This document shows positions 43,644 to 52,919 of a DNA stretch of 64,000 bases, in pieces. The DNA comes from JAIBJN01 sp963802795. Its GTDB lineage: Bacteria; Actinomycetota; Thermoleophilia; Gaiellales; Gaiellaceae. The stretch covers positions 1-64,000 of the forward strand of contig CAWDJV010000006.1 in assembly GCA_963802795.1 (NCBI GenBank), read 5' to 3'. Under the pieces are notes generated by a model. It saw only the letters and a program-made list of their open reading frames with translations, ran no database searches and had not been told where the DNA came from. A program made the translations under genes and the position numbers. Each line of letters opens with the position of its first letter. Within the stretch, counting starts at the first letter, position 1.

Positions 43644-44564
43644 ATGACTGCCATTCGCATCGCCGGCGTGCTCGCCGCGCTCTCGCTCCTCGCCGTGACA
43701 CCGGCGTCGGGGAGCGACCCGTTTCCGGACGTGATCCCGCTTCCGACGGGGTTCCAGCCCGAGGGCATCGACATCGGGAACGGCAACACCTTCTTCGTCG
43801 GCTCGATCCCGACCGGCGCCGTCTACCGCGGCGATCTCCGGACGGGTGAGGGCTCCGTGCTCGTACCGGCCCAGACGGGCCGGGCCGCGATCGGCCTCGA
43901 CGTCGACGACCGCAAGCGGATCTTCGTCGCCGGAGGTAACACCGGCCGGGCGTGGGTCTACGACGCCCGCAGCGGCGCAACCCTCGCCTCCTACCAGCTC
44001 GCAGCGGGCTCCCCGACGTTCGTGAACGACGTGGTCGTGACGAATGACGCGGCGTGGTTCACGGAGTCCCAGGGCGCCGTCCTCTACCGAGTGCCCATCG
44101 GACCCGGCGGCGCGCTCGGCTCGCAGGCTGACGTCGAGACCGTGCCGCTGACGGGCGACTTCGAGCTCGCTCCGGGCTTCAACGTGAACGGGATCGACGC
44201 AACCCCGGACGGGCAGACGCTCGTCATCGTCCAGTCCAATCTCGGCCGCCTCTACACCGTCGACACGGCGACGGGCGAGGCAGATCTCGTCGAGCTCTCG
44301 GGTGGGGACGTCAGCATGGGCGACGGGGTCCTGCTCGACGGGAAGACGCTCTACGTCGTCCAGAACCGGCTCAACCGGATCGCCGTCGTCGCCCTCCGGC
44401 CCGACCTCGGCTCCGGCACGATCACCGGCCTTCTGACGGACTCCGACTTCGACGTCCCGACGACGATCGCGGAGTTCGGCAAGGCGCTCTACGCCGTCAA
44501 CGCGCGCTTCGGCACGCCGAGCCCGGCTACGGCCGCGTACAGCGTCGTGCGCGTCGAGCGCTAG
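43644..44564 (+). CDS. secreted beta-propeller (SMP-30/lactonase-like) protein
   Basis: 306 residues with signal peptide (IRIAGVLAALSLLAVTPASG) and AGGGAGG before the ATG. Repeated beta-propeller blades are seen: FQPEGIDIGNGNTFFVGSIP, AIGLDVDDRKRIFVAGGNTG, FVNDVVVTNDAAWFTESQGA and VNGIDATPDGQTLVIVQSNL. The fold is that of gluconolactonase-like proteins; catalytic metal ligands cannot be assigned with certainty. Extracellular; substrate unknown. It ends before a bidirectional hairpin. Confidence 0.8.
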   Translation: MTAIRIAGVLAALSLLAVTPASGSDPFPDVIPLPTGFQPEGIDIGNGNTFFVGSIPTGAVYRGDLRTGEGSVLVPAQTGRAAIGLDVDDRKRIFVAGGNTGRAWVYDARSGATLASYQLAAGSPTFVNDVVVTNDAAWFTESQGAVLYRVPIGPGGALGSQADVETVPLTGDFELAPGFNVNGIDATPDGQTLVIVQSNLGRLYTVDTATGEADLVELSGGDVSMGDGVLLDGKTLYVVQNRLNRIAVVALRPDLGSGTITGLLTDSDFDVPTTIAEFGKALYAVNARFGTPSPATAAYSVVRVER

Positions 44565-44575
44565 GCGGACTCGCG

Positions 44576-44605
44576 ACAGGCCCCCGTCGGGCGACGGGGG
44601 CCTGT
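44576..44605. terminator. strong hairpin between convergent genes
   Basis: ACAGGCCCCCGTC, loop GGGC, GACGGGGGCCTGT: a perfect 13-base stem lying between the stop codons of the propeller gene and the aquaporin gene. No long T-run on either side, but the site and strength fit a bidirectional terminator. Confidence 0.75.
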
Positions 44606-44618
44606 CTCCCCCGAAGGC

Positions 44619-45296
44619 TTAGGCCCGCGCCGGCGCCTCGCGCCTCGCGCCCCCGCGGAGGTACCGGTAGACCGCGACGGCGATCACCGCTCCGAGCGGC
44701 GGGGCGATGAAGTAGATCCAGATGCCGTCCCACTCGCCGCCGATCAGATCGGGGCCGAACGTCCGCGCCGGGTTCACCGACGAGCCGCTGAACGGGATCG
44801 CGGCCAGGTGGACGGCGACCAGCGTGAGGGGGATGGCCACGAGCGCGCTGCCCCCCCAGCGCTCGCTGGCGCTCGACTCGAGGATGACGGCGACGAAGAT
44901 CGCCGTGAAGACGAGCTCGACGAGGAAGGCGCTGCCGTCTCCCAGCGGGCCCGGCACCGTCGCCGTCGTGGCGACGTCGTCCCGGCTGGAGATGATCCAG
45001 AGCACGACCGCCGCCAGGATCCCGCCCGCGAACTGCGAGACCCAGTAGCCAATCAGGTCGCTGCTCGGGAGGCGCCTGTCGAGGAACATCGCCAGCGAGA
45101 CGGCCGGGTTGTAGTGGCCGCCGGACACGTCGGCAAACGCATAGAGCCCCGCGAGCAGGGCGAGGCCGAACGCGAAAGGCGCGATGAGCAGCACAGGCAA
45201 CTGCTCCAGGCCGGACGCGACAATGGCAGTCGTGCCGCCGAAGACGAGGACGAACGTGCCCAGGAGCTCCGCCGCGTATTTCTGCGTGCTGTCCAT
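44619..45296 (-). CDS. aquaporin / MIP family channel
   Basis: 225 residues, six membrane helices. Both pore motifs are intact: SGGHYNPAVSLAMFLDRRLP and FSGSSVNPARTFGPDLIGGE. The start KYAAELLGTFVLVFGGTTAI is typical of AqpZ-like water channels. Whether water or glycerol passes cannot be settled by eye. GGAGGT precedes the ATG. Confidence 0.92.
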   Translation of the reverse strand: MDSTQKYAAELLGTFVLVFGGTTAIVASGLEQLPVLLIAPFAFGLALLAGLYAFADVSGGHYNPAVSLAMFLDRRLPSSDLIGYWVSQFAGGILAAVVLWIISSRDDVATTATVPGPLGDGSAFLVELVFTAIFVAVILESSASERWGGSALVAIPLTLVAVHLAAIPFSGSSVNPARTFGPDLIGGEWDGIWIYFIAPPLGAVIAVAVYRYLRGGARREAPARA

Positions 45297-45355
45297 GCCT
45301 ACCTCCGGAGACGGGGGACGGCCTGGATCGTGAAGACGGCGTCGGACGGTGCCGA

Positions 45356-45793
45356 TCAGGAGCGCTCGTCGAGAACGCGTCCGCGCGTCGCCGCCGACCG
45401 GCCTCGGAACGTCGCCACGAGACGCTCGTCCGCGGTGCGCACGTCCACGTCGTAGACCCCGTTTCGCCCCTCGAGCGAGCGCTCCGTCGCCACCGCGACG
45501 AGCTCGTCACCCTCGCGGGCCGGCGAGAGGAACTCAACGCTGCAGCCCGAGGCCACTGTCACGACCCCGCGAGAGTTGCAGGCGAACGCGAAGGCCGAGT
45601 CGGCGAGCGCGAAGACGATGCCGCCGTGGCACGTCCCGTGGCCGTTCAGCATGTCCGCGCGCACGGTCATCCGCAGGCGCGCGTAGCCCGGGCGGACGTC
45701 CTCGAGCTCCATCCCGAGCGTTTGCGACGCGCGGTCGCGGGCCCACATCGCGGCGGCGACCTCGGCCGCGAGAGCCTCGTCGGAAGCGCTCAT
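45356..45793 (-). CDS. PaaI-type hotdog thioesterase
   Basis: 145 residues. The hotdog core is SQTLGMELEDVRPGYARLRM, MLNGHGTCHGGIVFALADSA (central helix with H-G-G motif) and CSVEFLSPAREGDELVAVAT. It is close to hydroxyphenylacetyl-CoA thioesterase PaaI, but no other phenylacetate genes are present, so a general acyl-CoA clearing role is possible. It lies 8 bases after the nitroreductase gene, same strand. Confidence 0.88.
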   Translation of the reverse strand: MSASDEALAAEVAAAMWARDRASQTLGMELEDVRPGYARLRMTVRADMLNGHGTCHGGIVFALADSAFAFACNSRGVVTVASGCSVEFLSPAREGDELVAVATERSLEGRNGVYDVDVRTADERLVATFRGRSAATRGRVLDERS

Positions 45794-45800
45794 ACGCTCG

Positions 45801-46322
45801 TCAGAGCCGCCGGACGAGATCGTCGAGCAGGAGGCGCTTCACCCGCGCGCTCCACGCGTCGGCGGTTCGCGCCTCGGGATGGCGCGGGCGCGCGGGGTAG
45901 CCGAAGCTGAGGACCATCACCGGCCGCTCGCCTTCCGGAAGCTCGAGCACCTCCGCGGTGCGGTCGGCGTCGGGCATCCCGTTGGGACAGCCGCCGACGC
46001 CCGCGTCCCAGGCGGCGAGGAGCATGTTCTGGGCGGCGCGCCCCGAGTCGAAGTCGACGGGGCCCTTGCCCGAGACGACGAGCGCCACCACGAGCTGCGC
46101 GCCGAGCACGTTCCCGGGCGCGTAGACGGTTTCCGCGAGCCGACGGCGCCGCTCCTGGTCCTCGACGATAAGAAAGCGCCACGGCTGCCGGTTGTTGGCG
46201 CTGCCGGCCAGCCGGCCCGCGTCGAGGATGCGCCGCTCCACGTCCGCCGGGACCGGCCGCTCGTCGTAGTCACGGGTCTCCCGCCGCGAGGCGATCGCGA
46301 GCCACGTCTCCACGGGGCCCAT
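45801..46322 (-). CDS. nitroreductase family protein
   Basis: 173 residues. FMN-binding landmarks: IASRRETRDYDERPVPADVE (R-x-x-R), AGRLAGSANNRQPWRFLIVE (S-x-N-x-Q-P-W-R-F) and FDSGRAAQNMLLAAWDAGVG with MPDADRTAEVLELPEGERPV. It reduces nitro or quinone-like compounds with NAD(P)H. Start ATG 46322; two direct repeats lie immediately upstream. Confidence 0.9.
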   Translation of the reverse strand: MGPVETWLAIASRRETRDYDERPVPADVERRILDAGRLAGSANNRQPWRFLIVEDQERRRRLAETVYAPGNVLGAQLVVALVVSGKGPVDFDSGRAAQNMLLAAWDAGVGGCPNGMPDADRTAEVLELPEGERPVMVLSFGYPARPRHPEARTADAWSARVKRLLLDDLVRRL

Positions 46323-46323
46323 T

Positions 46324-46354
46324 AATATCGGGTTTCCAGGAATATCCGGGTTTC
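46324..46354. repeat. two direct repeats at the nitroreductase promoter
   Basis: AATATCGGGTTTC (46324-46336) and AATATCCGGGTTTC (46341-46354) lie directly before the nitroreductase start (minus strand). Spacing of about 17 bases and AT-rich halves in GC-rich DNA suggest a regulator site or the promoter itself. Confidence 0.45.
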
Positions 46355-46383
46355 GGTCCGTCGAACCAGGGAAGCAGAGAGAC

Positions 46384-46566
46384 ATGGAGACCGGCGAACC
46401 GATGCGAGAGGGCGAGGATCGAGATCGGGACGAGAAGCGTCCCGAGCCCGACCGGCGGAAGCGTCCGAAGGCAGGGAAGCGGCCGGGCGGCTGGTCCCGC
46501 GACGCCGAGCTGCGGCGCTCGATCAACGCAGCCGTCCAGGACAACGACCTCGACGCCGAGCTCTAG
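46384..46566 (+). CDS. small charged hypothetical protein
   Basis: 60 residues, extremely rich in Glu, Arg, Asp and Lys (MREGEDRDRDEKRPEPDRRK), ending WSRDAELRRSINAAVQDNDL. A weak GAGAGA precedes the ATG. It is divergent from the nitroreductase. It may be a real small protein or a chance frame; no family known. Confidence 0.35.
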   Translation: METGEPMREGEDRDRDEKRPEPDRRKRPKAGKRPGGWSRDAELRRSINAAVQDNDLDAEL

Positions 46567-46654
46567 AAGAGCTCGTTCAAGATGACGGCTCGGTCGCCGG
46601 GCCGCTCTGGACGGCGCGAGCGACTTTCTGAACCGAGTTCTCTATCCTCAGCGC

Positions 46655-48134
46655 GTGGAGAAGCTCGGCCTCGAGGAACGCCGCCGGCTCACCCTCGCGG
46701 CGACGATCCTGGGCTCGTCGCTCGCGTTCATCGACGCCACGGTCGTCATCGTCGCCCTGCCGACGATCGAGGAGGACCTCGACCTCGGCCTCACCGGGCA
46801 GCAGTGGGTCTTCCTCTCCTACTCGCTGTCGCTCGCGGCTCTCTATCTCGTCGGCGGCGCGGTAGGAGACCGCTACGGGCGCCGGCCCGTCTTCATCGCC
46901 GGCGTCGCCGGGTTCGCGCTCGCGTCGGTGCTCGCCGGCGCCGCCACGAGCGCGGCGGTCCTGATCGTCGCGCGCGCCCTTCAGGGCGTGGCCGGCGCGT
47001 TCCTGACCACGAACTCCCTCGCTCTCCTGCGCGGCGTCTACGGAGCGGAGTCGGGACGGGCGATCGGGCTCTGGACCTCCTTCACGAGCGTGGCGACGAT
47101 CGCCGGCCCTCCTGCCGGGGGCGCGCTCGTCGAGTGGGCCTCGTGGCGCTGGATCTTCTTCATCAACCTGCCGCTCGCGGCGGCGACGGTCGCCCTCGCG
47201 CTGCTCGGGCGCTGCGACGAGCGCCCGACGGCCCGCGTGGGGCGCCTCGACCTTCCCGGCGCGGTGCTCGCGGCGGTCGGCTTCGGCTTCCTGACCTACG
47301 GCCTCGTCGAGGGCGCCGACCGAGGGTTCGGCGAGCTCTGGTGGTCGTTCGTCGTGGCCGTCGCGGCGCTCGCCGCGTTCGCGGTCGTCGAACGGCGGGT
47401 GGCAGAGCCGATGCTCCCCTTCGCGCTTTTCCAGCGACGCAACTTCGCGGTTGCGAACGCGGAGACGTTCCTCGTCTACGCCGCGCTCTACGGGTTCTTC
47501 GTCTTCTCCACGCTCTACCTCCAGTTCATCGGCTTCACGCCCTTCGAGGCAGGGCTCCTCAACATTCCCTCGAGCCTGATCGATGATCCTGCTCGCGGCG
47601 CGGTTCGGCGGGCTCGCCGACCGTCACGGGCCCCGGCTCTACCTGACCGTCGGTCCCGCGCTCATCGGCCTGGGGACGCTCGTCTTTCTCCCCGTCGAGA
47701 CGCGCTCCGACTTCTGGACGTTCGGGATCGCCGGGCTTCTCATCTTCTCCTTCGGGCTGGCGATGATGGTCGCGCCGATCACCTCGACGGCGCTCAAGTC
47801 GGCCCCCGAGCGCTACGCGGGGATCGCGTCCGGGGTCAACTCGACCGTCTCCCGCCTCGGCAGCCTCATCGCCATCGCGGTGATCGGCCTCGTGATCGGG
47901 CTCGTCTTCGACGCTAATACCGACGCAGAAGGTGCCGTCCCGCTCGCCGTGGACCAGACCGAGCCCGAGCTCCGGGAGGCTTCGATCGACGGCTTTCGGG
48001 CCGGCATGATCCTCGCCGCCGCGCTCGCCTTCGCGGGAGCCGCCGTCGGCGCCGCAGGGATATCGAATCGAGAGGCGCGGGGCGAGGAGCCGCCGCCGCT
48101 TACCGAACAGGCGCCGGCGCCAGTCGAAACCTGA
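46655..48134 (+). CDS. MFS transporter, DHA2 family (frameshifted)
   Basis: About 493 residues. TLAATILGSSLAFIDATVVI with ALPTIEEDL opens the fold, motif A is YLVGGAVGDRYGRRPVFIAG, and AGPPAGGALVEWASWRWIFF follows. An extra G near 47580 splits the gene; the second part goes on MILLAARFGGLADRHGPRLY and ALKSAPERYAGIASGVNSTV. A 14-helix multidrug exporter. A TATCCT box lies 6 bases before the GTG start, so the message may be leaderless. Its end overlaps the convergent ATP-grasp gene by 35 bases. Confidence 0.9.
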
Positions 48135-49272
48135 GCGCGCGGGCACGCTCGCGGCAGCGGGCGACCGCTTCTTCACGCGTCTCGCCGGAGCCGTAGAGGA
48201 TCGCCAGGCGGTAGCTCTGTGCGTCGTTCATGCCCTGGTCGGAGAGGTAGAGGCCCGGACGGACGAGCAGCTCCACGTCCGGGTCCGGATCGGGGACCTC
48301 CTCCACGAGGGCGTCCTCGAAGACACGCAGGACGTAGCTGACCGCGACGCCGTCCGGGACGCTCGTCTCCCAGCGCGGATCGTCGCCGAGCGCGAGCTGG
48401 AACAGAACGTCGTAGGTCGAGCGGCCGTGCAAGGCCTGGACGAGGGGCGCGAACTGCGAGGCGATGCGCCCGTTCACCTCGATGATCTGGGCGGGCCCCT
48501 CCTCGGGGACGAAGAACTCGACGTTGAAGAAGCCGCCCTCGAAGCCGAGCGCCGGCAGCACGCGCTCGGAGACGTCGGACAGCTCCGCGAGCCGCTCCGC
48601 CGAGAGAGCGCTCGGGTACTCGAAGCGCTCGAAGCTGAGCGTGTCCGGATAGTTGACGGAGTCGGTGACTCCGATCGTGATCACGCGTCCTCCGTGCACG
48701 TAGCCCTCCAGCGTCACCTCGGCGCCGGAGAGGAGCTCCTCGACCAGGAAGCCGTGCGTCAGGGCCGGGTCGACGCCGGCGAGCTCGGCGATCTCCGCGT
48801 AGCGCGTCGTGTAGCGGTCGATCTCCCGCAGATCGGCGACGTCGTCCGGGTCGTCGATCTGGAAGGCGTTCTGCGAGAGGCGGCCGACGACCGGCTTGAC
48901 GAAGAACGGGACGTCGAAGGGAACTCGGCCGTCGAGCAGCGCGAAGCTCGGGGTCGCCTCCGGCGCGACCCGCTCCTGGACGGCGCGCGAGGTCGGCTTG
49001 TGCTGGCACGCGACGAGCGCCTGCGGCCGCGGGCCGGGAAGATCACGGCGCTCGGCCAGGAGCGCGGCGAGCAGGGCCGACTGGTCTTTCGTGCCCACGA
49101 CTCCCTCGGCCGGGATCGCCTCGCAGTCGTCGAGGAAGGCCTTCGGGTCGAAGCGCTCGAGCTGATCGAGGTCGGAGCCCGCGAAGCGGACGCGGTAACG
49201 CTCCTCGAGCCCGGCGGCGCGAATCGCGTTCAGATCCCGCTCCTGCGGACAGAGGACGAGGATGTCTCTCAT
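48100..49272 (-). CDS. ATP-grasp domain ligase of unknown substrate
   Basis: 390 residues, intact. An N-terminal preATP-grasp domain (ILVLCPQERDLNAIRAAGLE) is followed by the grasp fold: VPFFVKPVVGRLSQNAFQID (ATP-binding Lys), FLVEELLSGAEVTLEGYVHG and FFNVEFFVPEEGPAQIIEVN with GRIASQFAPLV (metal-binding Glu/Asn). Such enzymes join a carboxylate to an amine via an acyl phosphate; homologues make peptides or modified amino acids. The substrate is unknown. Divergent from the MetE-like gene. Confidence 0.85.
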   Translation of the reverse strand: MRDILVLCPQERDLNAIRAAGLEERYRVRFAGSDLDQLERFDPKAFLDDCEAIPAEGVVGTKDQSALLAALLAERRDLPGPRPQALVACQHKPTSRAVQERVAPEATPSFALLDGRVPFDVPFFVKPVVGRLSQNAFQIDDPDDVADLREIDRYTTRYAEIAELAGVDPALTHGFLVEELLSGAEVTLEGYVHGGRVITIGVTDSVNYPDTLSFERFEYPSALSAERLAELSDVSERVLPALGFEGGFFNVEFFVPEEGPAQIIEVNGRIASQFAPLVQALHGRSTYDVLFQLALGDDPRWETSVPDGVAVSYVLRVFEDALVEEVPDPDPDVELLVRPGLYLSDQGMNDAQSYRLAILYGSGETREEAVARCRERARALRFRLAPAPVR

Positions 49273-49333
49273 AGCGGCAACCTGCGCGCCCGCGCGGCCC
49301 CGGGAATGCTACCCCTATGCGTACGCTACCCGC

Positions 49334-50437
49334 GTGATCATGGCCCGCACGGACGTCGTCGGGAGCCTCCTTCGGCCGCCCGAGCTCCTCCGCGCCCGGG
49401 AGCGTCTCGACGCCGGAGAGGTCTCGCGTGCCGAGTTCAAGCGGGTGGAGGACGAGGCGGTGGACGACGCGCTCAGGCTCCAGGAGGAGGCCGGGATGGA
49501 GGTCGTCACCGACGGGGAGATGCGCCGCCTCTCGTTCCAGAGCCAGCTCCCGGCTGCGCTGGACGGCTTCGGGAGCTGGGATCTCGACGCGTTTCTCTGG
49601 GGTGACTGGCGCTCCGACGAGCTCGGCGACTGGAGCGTCGAGCGGCCGCCCCTCGCGGTCGTCGGCAGGCTCGTGCGACGCCGCTCGATCTCCGTCGAGG
49701 AGTTCGCCTACGCGCGCGGCCGCACCGACCGGGTCCTGAAGGTGACGCTCCCCAGCCCGAGCCTCTTCGCCAACTTCTACGACCCGGAGCGCTCCCGCGA
49801 GGCCTACCCGACGCTCGAAGACTTCCTCGGCCACGTCGCCGAGATCATGCGCGAGGAGGTCGAGGAGCTCGTCGGCCTAGGCGCCGAGTATGTCCAGCTC
49901 GACGCGCCGCACTACCCGCTCCTCCTCGACCCCGGCTACCGCGAGTTCTACGAGAGCCGGGGCTGGCCGGCAGAGCGCTGGCTCGAGCTCGGCCTCGAGC
50001 TCGACAACGTCGTGATCGGCGACCATCCGGGCGTGACGTTCGGCCTCCATCTCTGCCGCGGGAACCAGGCGGGCCGCTGGCTCGTCGAGGGCGGCTACGA
50101 CTGGCTCGCGGACCGCCTCTTCAAACGCGTGCGGGCCCAGCGCCTGCTGCTCGAGTACGACGACGCCCGTTCCGGCGGCTTCGGGCCGCTCGCCGAGGCT
50201 CCCGACGACACGATCTGCGTCCTCGGTCTCGTGACCACGAAGACGCCTCGGCGCGAGACCGTCGCCGAGCTCGAGGCGCGGATCCGCGAGGCTGCCCGCG
50301 TGGTGCCGCTCGAGCGCCTCGCCCTCTCGCCCCAGTGCGGCTTTGCCACCTCGATCCTCGGCAACGCGCTCTCGGTCGACGACGAGCGGGCGAAGCTCGC
50401 CATCATCGCCGAGACAGCCGCGGCGGTCTGGGGCTGA
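49334..50437 (+). CDS. stand-alone MetE-type (cobalamin-independent methionine synthase C-terminal) methyltransferase
   Basis: 367 residues, matching only the catalytic half of MetE. It starts RTDVVGSLLRPPELLRARER; zinc ligands are visible as TFGLHLCRGNQAG (His, Cys), RLLLEYDDARSGGFGPLAEA (Glu) and RLALSPQCGFATSILGNALS (Cys). Full MetE transfers methyl from methyl-folate to homocysteine; short forms lack the folate-binding N-terminal domain and may use other methyl donors. A TACGCT box 6 bases before GTG 49334 suggests a leaderless transcript. First gene of the catabolic locus, 1 base before the lyase gene. Confidence 0.85.
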   Translation: MIMARTDVVGSLLRPPELLRARERLDAGEVSRAEFKRVEDEAVDDALRLQEEAGMEVVTDGEMRRLSFQSQLPAALDGFGSWDLDAFLWGDWRSDELGDWSVERPPLAVVGRLVRRRSISVEEFAYARGRTDRVLKVTLPSPSLFANFYDPERSREAYPTLEDFLGHVAEIMREEVEELVGLGAEYVQLDAPHYPLLLDPGYREFYESRGWPAERWLELGLELDNVVIGDHPGVTFGLHLCRGNQAGRWLVEGGYDWLADRLFKRVRAQRLLLEYDDARSGGFGPLAEAPDDTICVLGLVTTKTPRRETVAELEARIREAARVVPLERLALSPQCGFATSILGNALSVDDERAKLAIIAETAAAVWG

Positions 50438-50438
50438 C

Positions 50439-51875
50439 GTGGCGAGCGTCGTCCTCGACGGGCAGAGCCTCACGCTCGGCGACGTCGTCAGCGTGGCGCG
50501 CGACGGGACGGCCGTCGAGCTCGCGCCTGCCGCGGTCGAGCGAATGCGCGAGGGAAACGCCGTCGTGGAGCGCTCGCTCGAGCGGGGCGACGAGGTCTAC
50601 GGGCTGACGACAGGCGTGGGCGCGCGGAAGAAGATTCGCGTCGCCGCCGAGGAGACCGCCGCGTTCAACCAGGCGCTCGTCGCCAACCACCGCGTGGGGG
50701 CCGGCCCCGACGCGCCGGCGGACGTGGTGCGGGCGACGATGCTGCGCCTCGCGAACTCGCTCGCCAAGGGCACGTCGGGCGCCCGGCCGCAGATCGCCGA
50801 CCGCGTCCTCGCCGCCCTGAACGCGCAGGAGCACCCGCGCGTGCGGCTGCTCGGCTCGCTCGGGCAGGCCGACCTTCCCGCGATGGCCGACCTGGCGCAC
50901 GGCCTCTTCGGCGACGGGGGGCTCGAGGGCAAGGAGGGCCTGGCCCTCATGAACTCCAATGCGTTCTCGACGGCGCTTGCGGCCCTGGCGGTTGCCGACC
51001 TCGAGCGCCTCCTGGACGCGCTGGACGTCGCCGGGGCGCTCGACCTCGAAGCCTTCGCGGCCAATCTGACGCTGCTCCACCCGGCCGTCGGCGACGTCAG
51101 GCCGTACCCCGGGATCGTCGAGACGCTCGAGCGCCTGCGCGCGCTCCTCGAGGGAAGCTCGCTCTGGGAGCCCGGCGCGGCGCGGAACCTCCAGGACCCG
51201 CTCTCGTTTCGCTGTCTGCCGCAGGTGCACGGCGCTCTGCGCGACGCTCTCGCCTTCGCGCGCGGGCAGCTCGAGATCGAGCTGAACGCCTCCCAGGAGA
51301 ACCCGCTCGTCGTCGCCGCCGAGGACCGCATCGTCTCGGTCGCCAACTTCGACATCCTGCCTCTGGCGGCCGCGCTCGACTTTCTCCGCATCGCCCTCGC
51401 CCCCGCCCTCACGTCCGCGTGCGAGCGCGCCGAGAAGCTCCTGCAGGGGCCGCTGACGGGTCTCCCCGACTCTCTCGCGCCACGCCAGGGGCTGGCCGAG
51501 AACTCGCTCGGCGAGCTGGGCGTCACGGCTCAGGGGCTGACGGCGGAGGCGCGGCTCCTCGCCCAGCCGGTCTCCTTCGAGGTCGTCAGCACGACCCACG
51601 CGGAGGGAATCGAGGATCGCATGACGATGGCGCCCCTCGCGGCCCGCCGCCTGGCCGAGATGGTCCGGCTCGGCGAGGCGCTCGTCGCGGTCGAGCTCGT
51701 GATCGGCTGCCAGGCCGCCGACCTGCGGAGCCCGGCCCGCCTCGGCGCCGGGACGCATCTCGCCCACGGGCGCGTTCGCGCGATCGTCCCCTTCCTCGCC
51801 GAGGGAGACACGCTCGTCCCCGACCTCGAGCCGGTGGCCGACCTGGTGCGCGCGCGGGCGCTGACCGGCTCGTGA
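50439..51875 (+). CDS. histidine/aromatic ammonia-lyase homologue without the MIO triad
   Basis: 478 residues, intact, GTG start. The family fold is clear: EVYGLTTGVGARKKIRVAAE (the loop with the catalytic Tyr), GKEGLALMNSNAFSTALAAL, LQDPLSFRCLPQVHGALRDA, NASQENPLVVAAEDRI and STTHAEGIEDRMTMAPLAAR. The position that should read G-S-x-G-A-S-G-D-L, from which the electrophilic MIO group forms, reads GSLGQADLPAMADLAHGLFG: Ala-Ser-Gly is replaced and one residue is lost. It thus cannot use MIO chemistry. Ergothionase is a known relative that, from memory, works without MIO by expelling trimethylamine. Confidence 0.85.
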   Translation: MASVVLDGQSLTLGDVVSVARDGTAVELAPAAVERMREGNAVVERSLERGDEVYGLTTGVGARKKIRVAAEETAAFNQALVANHRVGAGPDAPADVVRATMLRLANSLAKGTSGARPQIADRVLAALNAQEHPRVRLLGSLGQADLPAMADLAHGLFGDGGLEGKEGLALMNSNAFSTALAALAVADLERLLDALDVAGALDLEAFAANLTLLHPAVGDVRPYPGIVETLERLRALLEGSSLWEPGAARNLQDPLSFRCLPQVHGALRDALAFARGQLEIELNASQENPLVVAAEDRIVSVANFDILPLAAALDFLRIALAPALTSACERAEKLLQGPLTGLPDSLAPRQGLAENSLGELGVTAQGLTAEARLLAQPVSFEVVSTTHAEGIEDRMTMAPLAARRLAEMVRLGEALVAVELVIGCQAADLRSPARLGAGTHLAHGRVRAIVPFLAEGDTLVPDLEPVADLVRARALTGS

Positions 51876-52919
51876 CGACGCCGCCTCTTCGAATCGGGAT
51901 CGTCGGCTGCGGAGGCATCTCGGAGCGCCATGCCCGCGCAGCCGCAGGCACTTCGGCGGCGGCGATCGTGGCCTGCTGCGACATCCGGGCCGGGGCAGCC
52001 GAGGACTGGGCCGTGCAGCACGGATGCGAGCGCGCGTACGCCGACTACCGGGCGATGATCCGGGAGCACGAGCTCGACGGCGTGCTCCTCGCCACCTGGC
52101 CGAACCTGCATCACGAGCAGGTGCTCGGGTGCCTCGAGGAAGGAGCCCGCGCCGTCCTCTGCGAGAAGTCGCTGGCGGTGACGGGCGCCGAGGCGCTGGA
52201 GATCTGGACGGCGGCGGACGAGGCGGACGCGCTCGTCGTCGAGGGTCTCATGTACCGGCACCACCCGGCAGTCCGGAGGATCGACGAGCTGCTCGCGGCC
52301 GGCGAGATCGGCGACGTCGACAGCGTCAGGGCCGCCTTCAGCATCTTCGACGGAGAGGAGAGCGCACCGGACGATCCGAGCCGGGACTGGCGGCAGCGTT
52401 CCGACTGCGCCGGGGGCGTCCCGTACGACCTCGCCTGCTACTGCGTCGACGCGCTGCAACCGCCTCGCGGGCGCCCCTCCGCGCCGCGCGCTCGCGGTTG
52501 CCGGCACGAGCGAGCGCTACGGCACCGTCTCGCGGCTCTTCGGGCTCCTCGAGTACGGGAACGGCGTCGTCGGAGCCGTGGAGAGCTCCAAGGGCGCCGA
52601 CTTCGACCACGCGCTCACGGTCAACGGGGCCCGCGGAAGCCTCCTCCTTCCCGTCGCGTGGCGGATCGACCACCCCACCGAGGTCTCTCTGACCAGGAGC
52701 GTCGGCTGGGGCCTCTCCGAGACCACGCGGTTCCCGGTTCCCGTCGTCGACGCCTTCCGCCTCCAGCTGGAGGCGTTCGCGGCAGCGGTCCGCAGCGAGG
52801 CGCCACCGGTTCCCACGCTCGCGGAATCCGTCGTCAACGCGTTCACGCTGGATGCCCTCCTCGACAGCGCGGCTCATGGAGCGGCCGCCGATGTGGCTGT
52901 GCCCGAGGCGGTGCGCGCC
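51872..52919 (+). CDS. Gfo/Idh/MocA family oxidoreductase (frameshifted)
   Basis: About 349 residues. The Rossmann start RIGIVGCGGISERHARAAAG binds NAD(P); VLCEKSLAVTGAEALEIWTA holds the E-K-x motif; LVVEGLMYRHHPAVRRIDEL and SDCAGGVPYDLACYCVDA belong to the catalytic domain. After an indel near 52465 the sheet domain continues NGVVGAVESSKGADFDHALT and QLEAFAAAVRSEAPPVPTLA. GTG start overlaps the lyase stop (GTGA). The frame runs without stop into the nucleoside hydrolase, probably because the expected TGA at 52921 is out of frame. Oxidises or reduces a sugar- or cyclitol-like alcohol. Confidence 0.82.
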
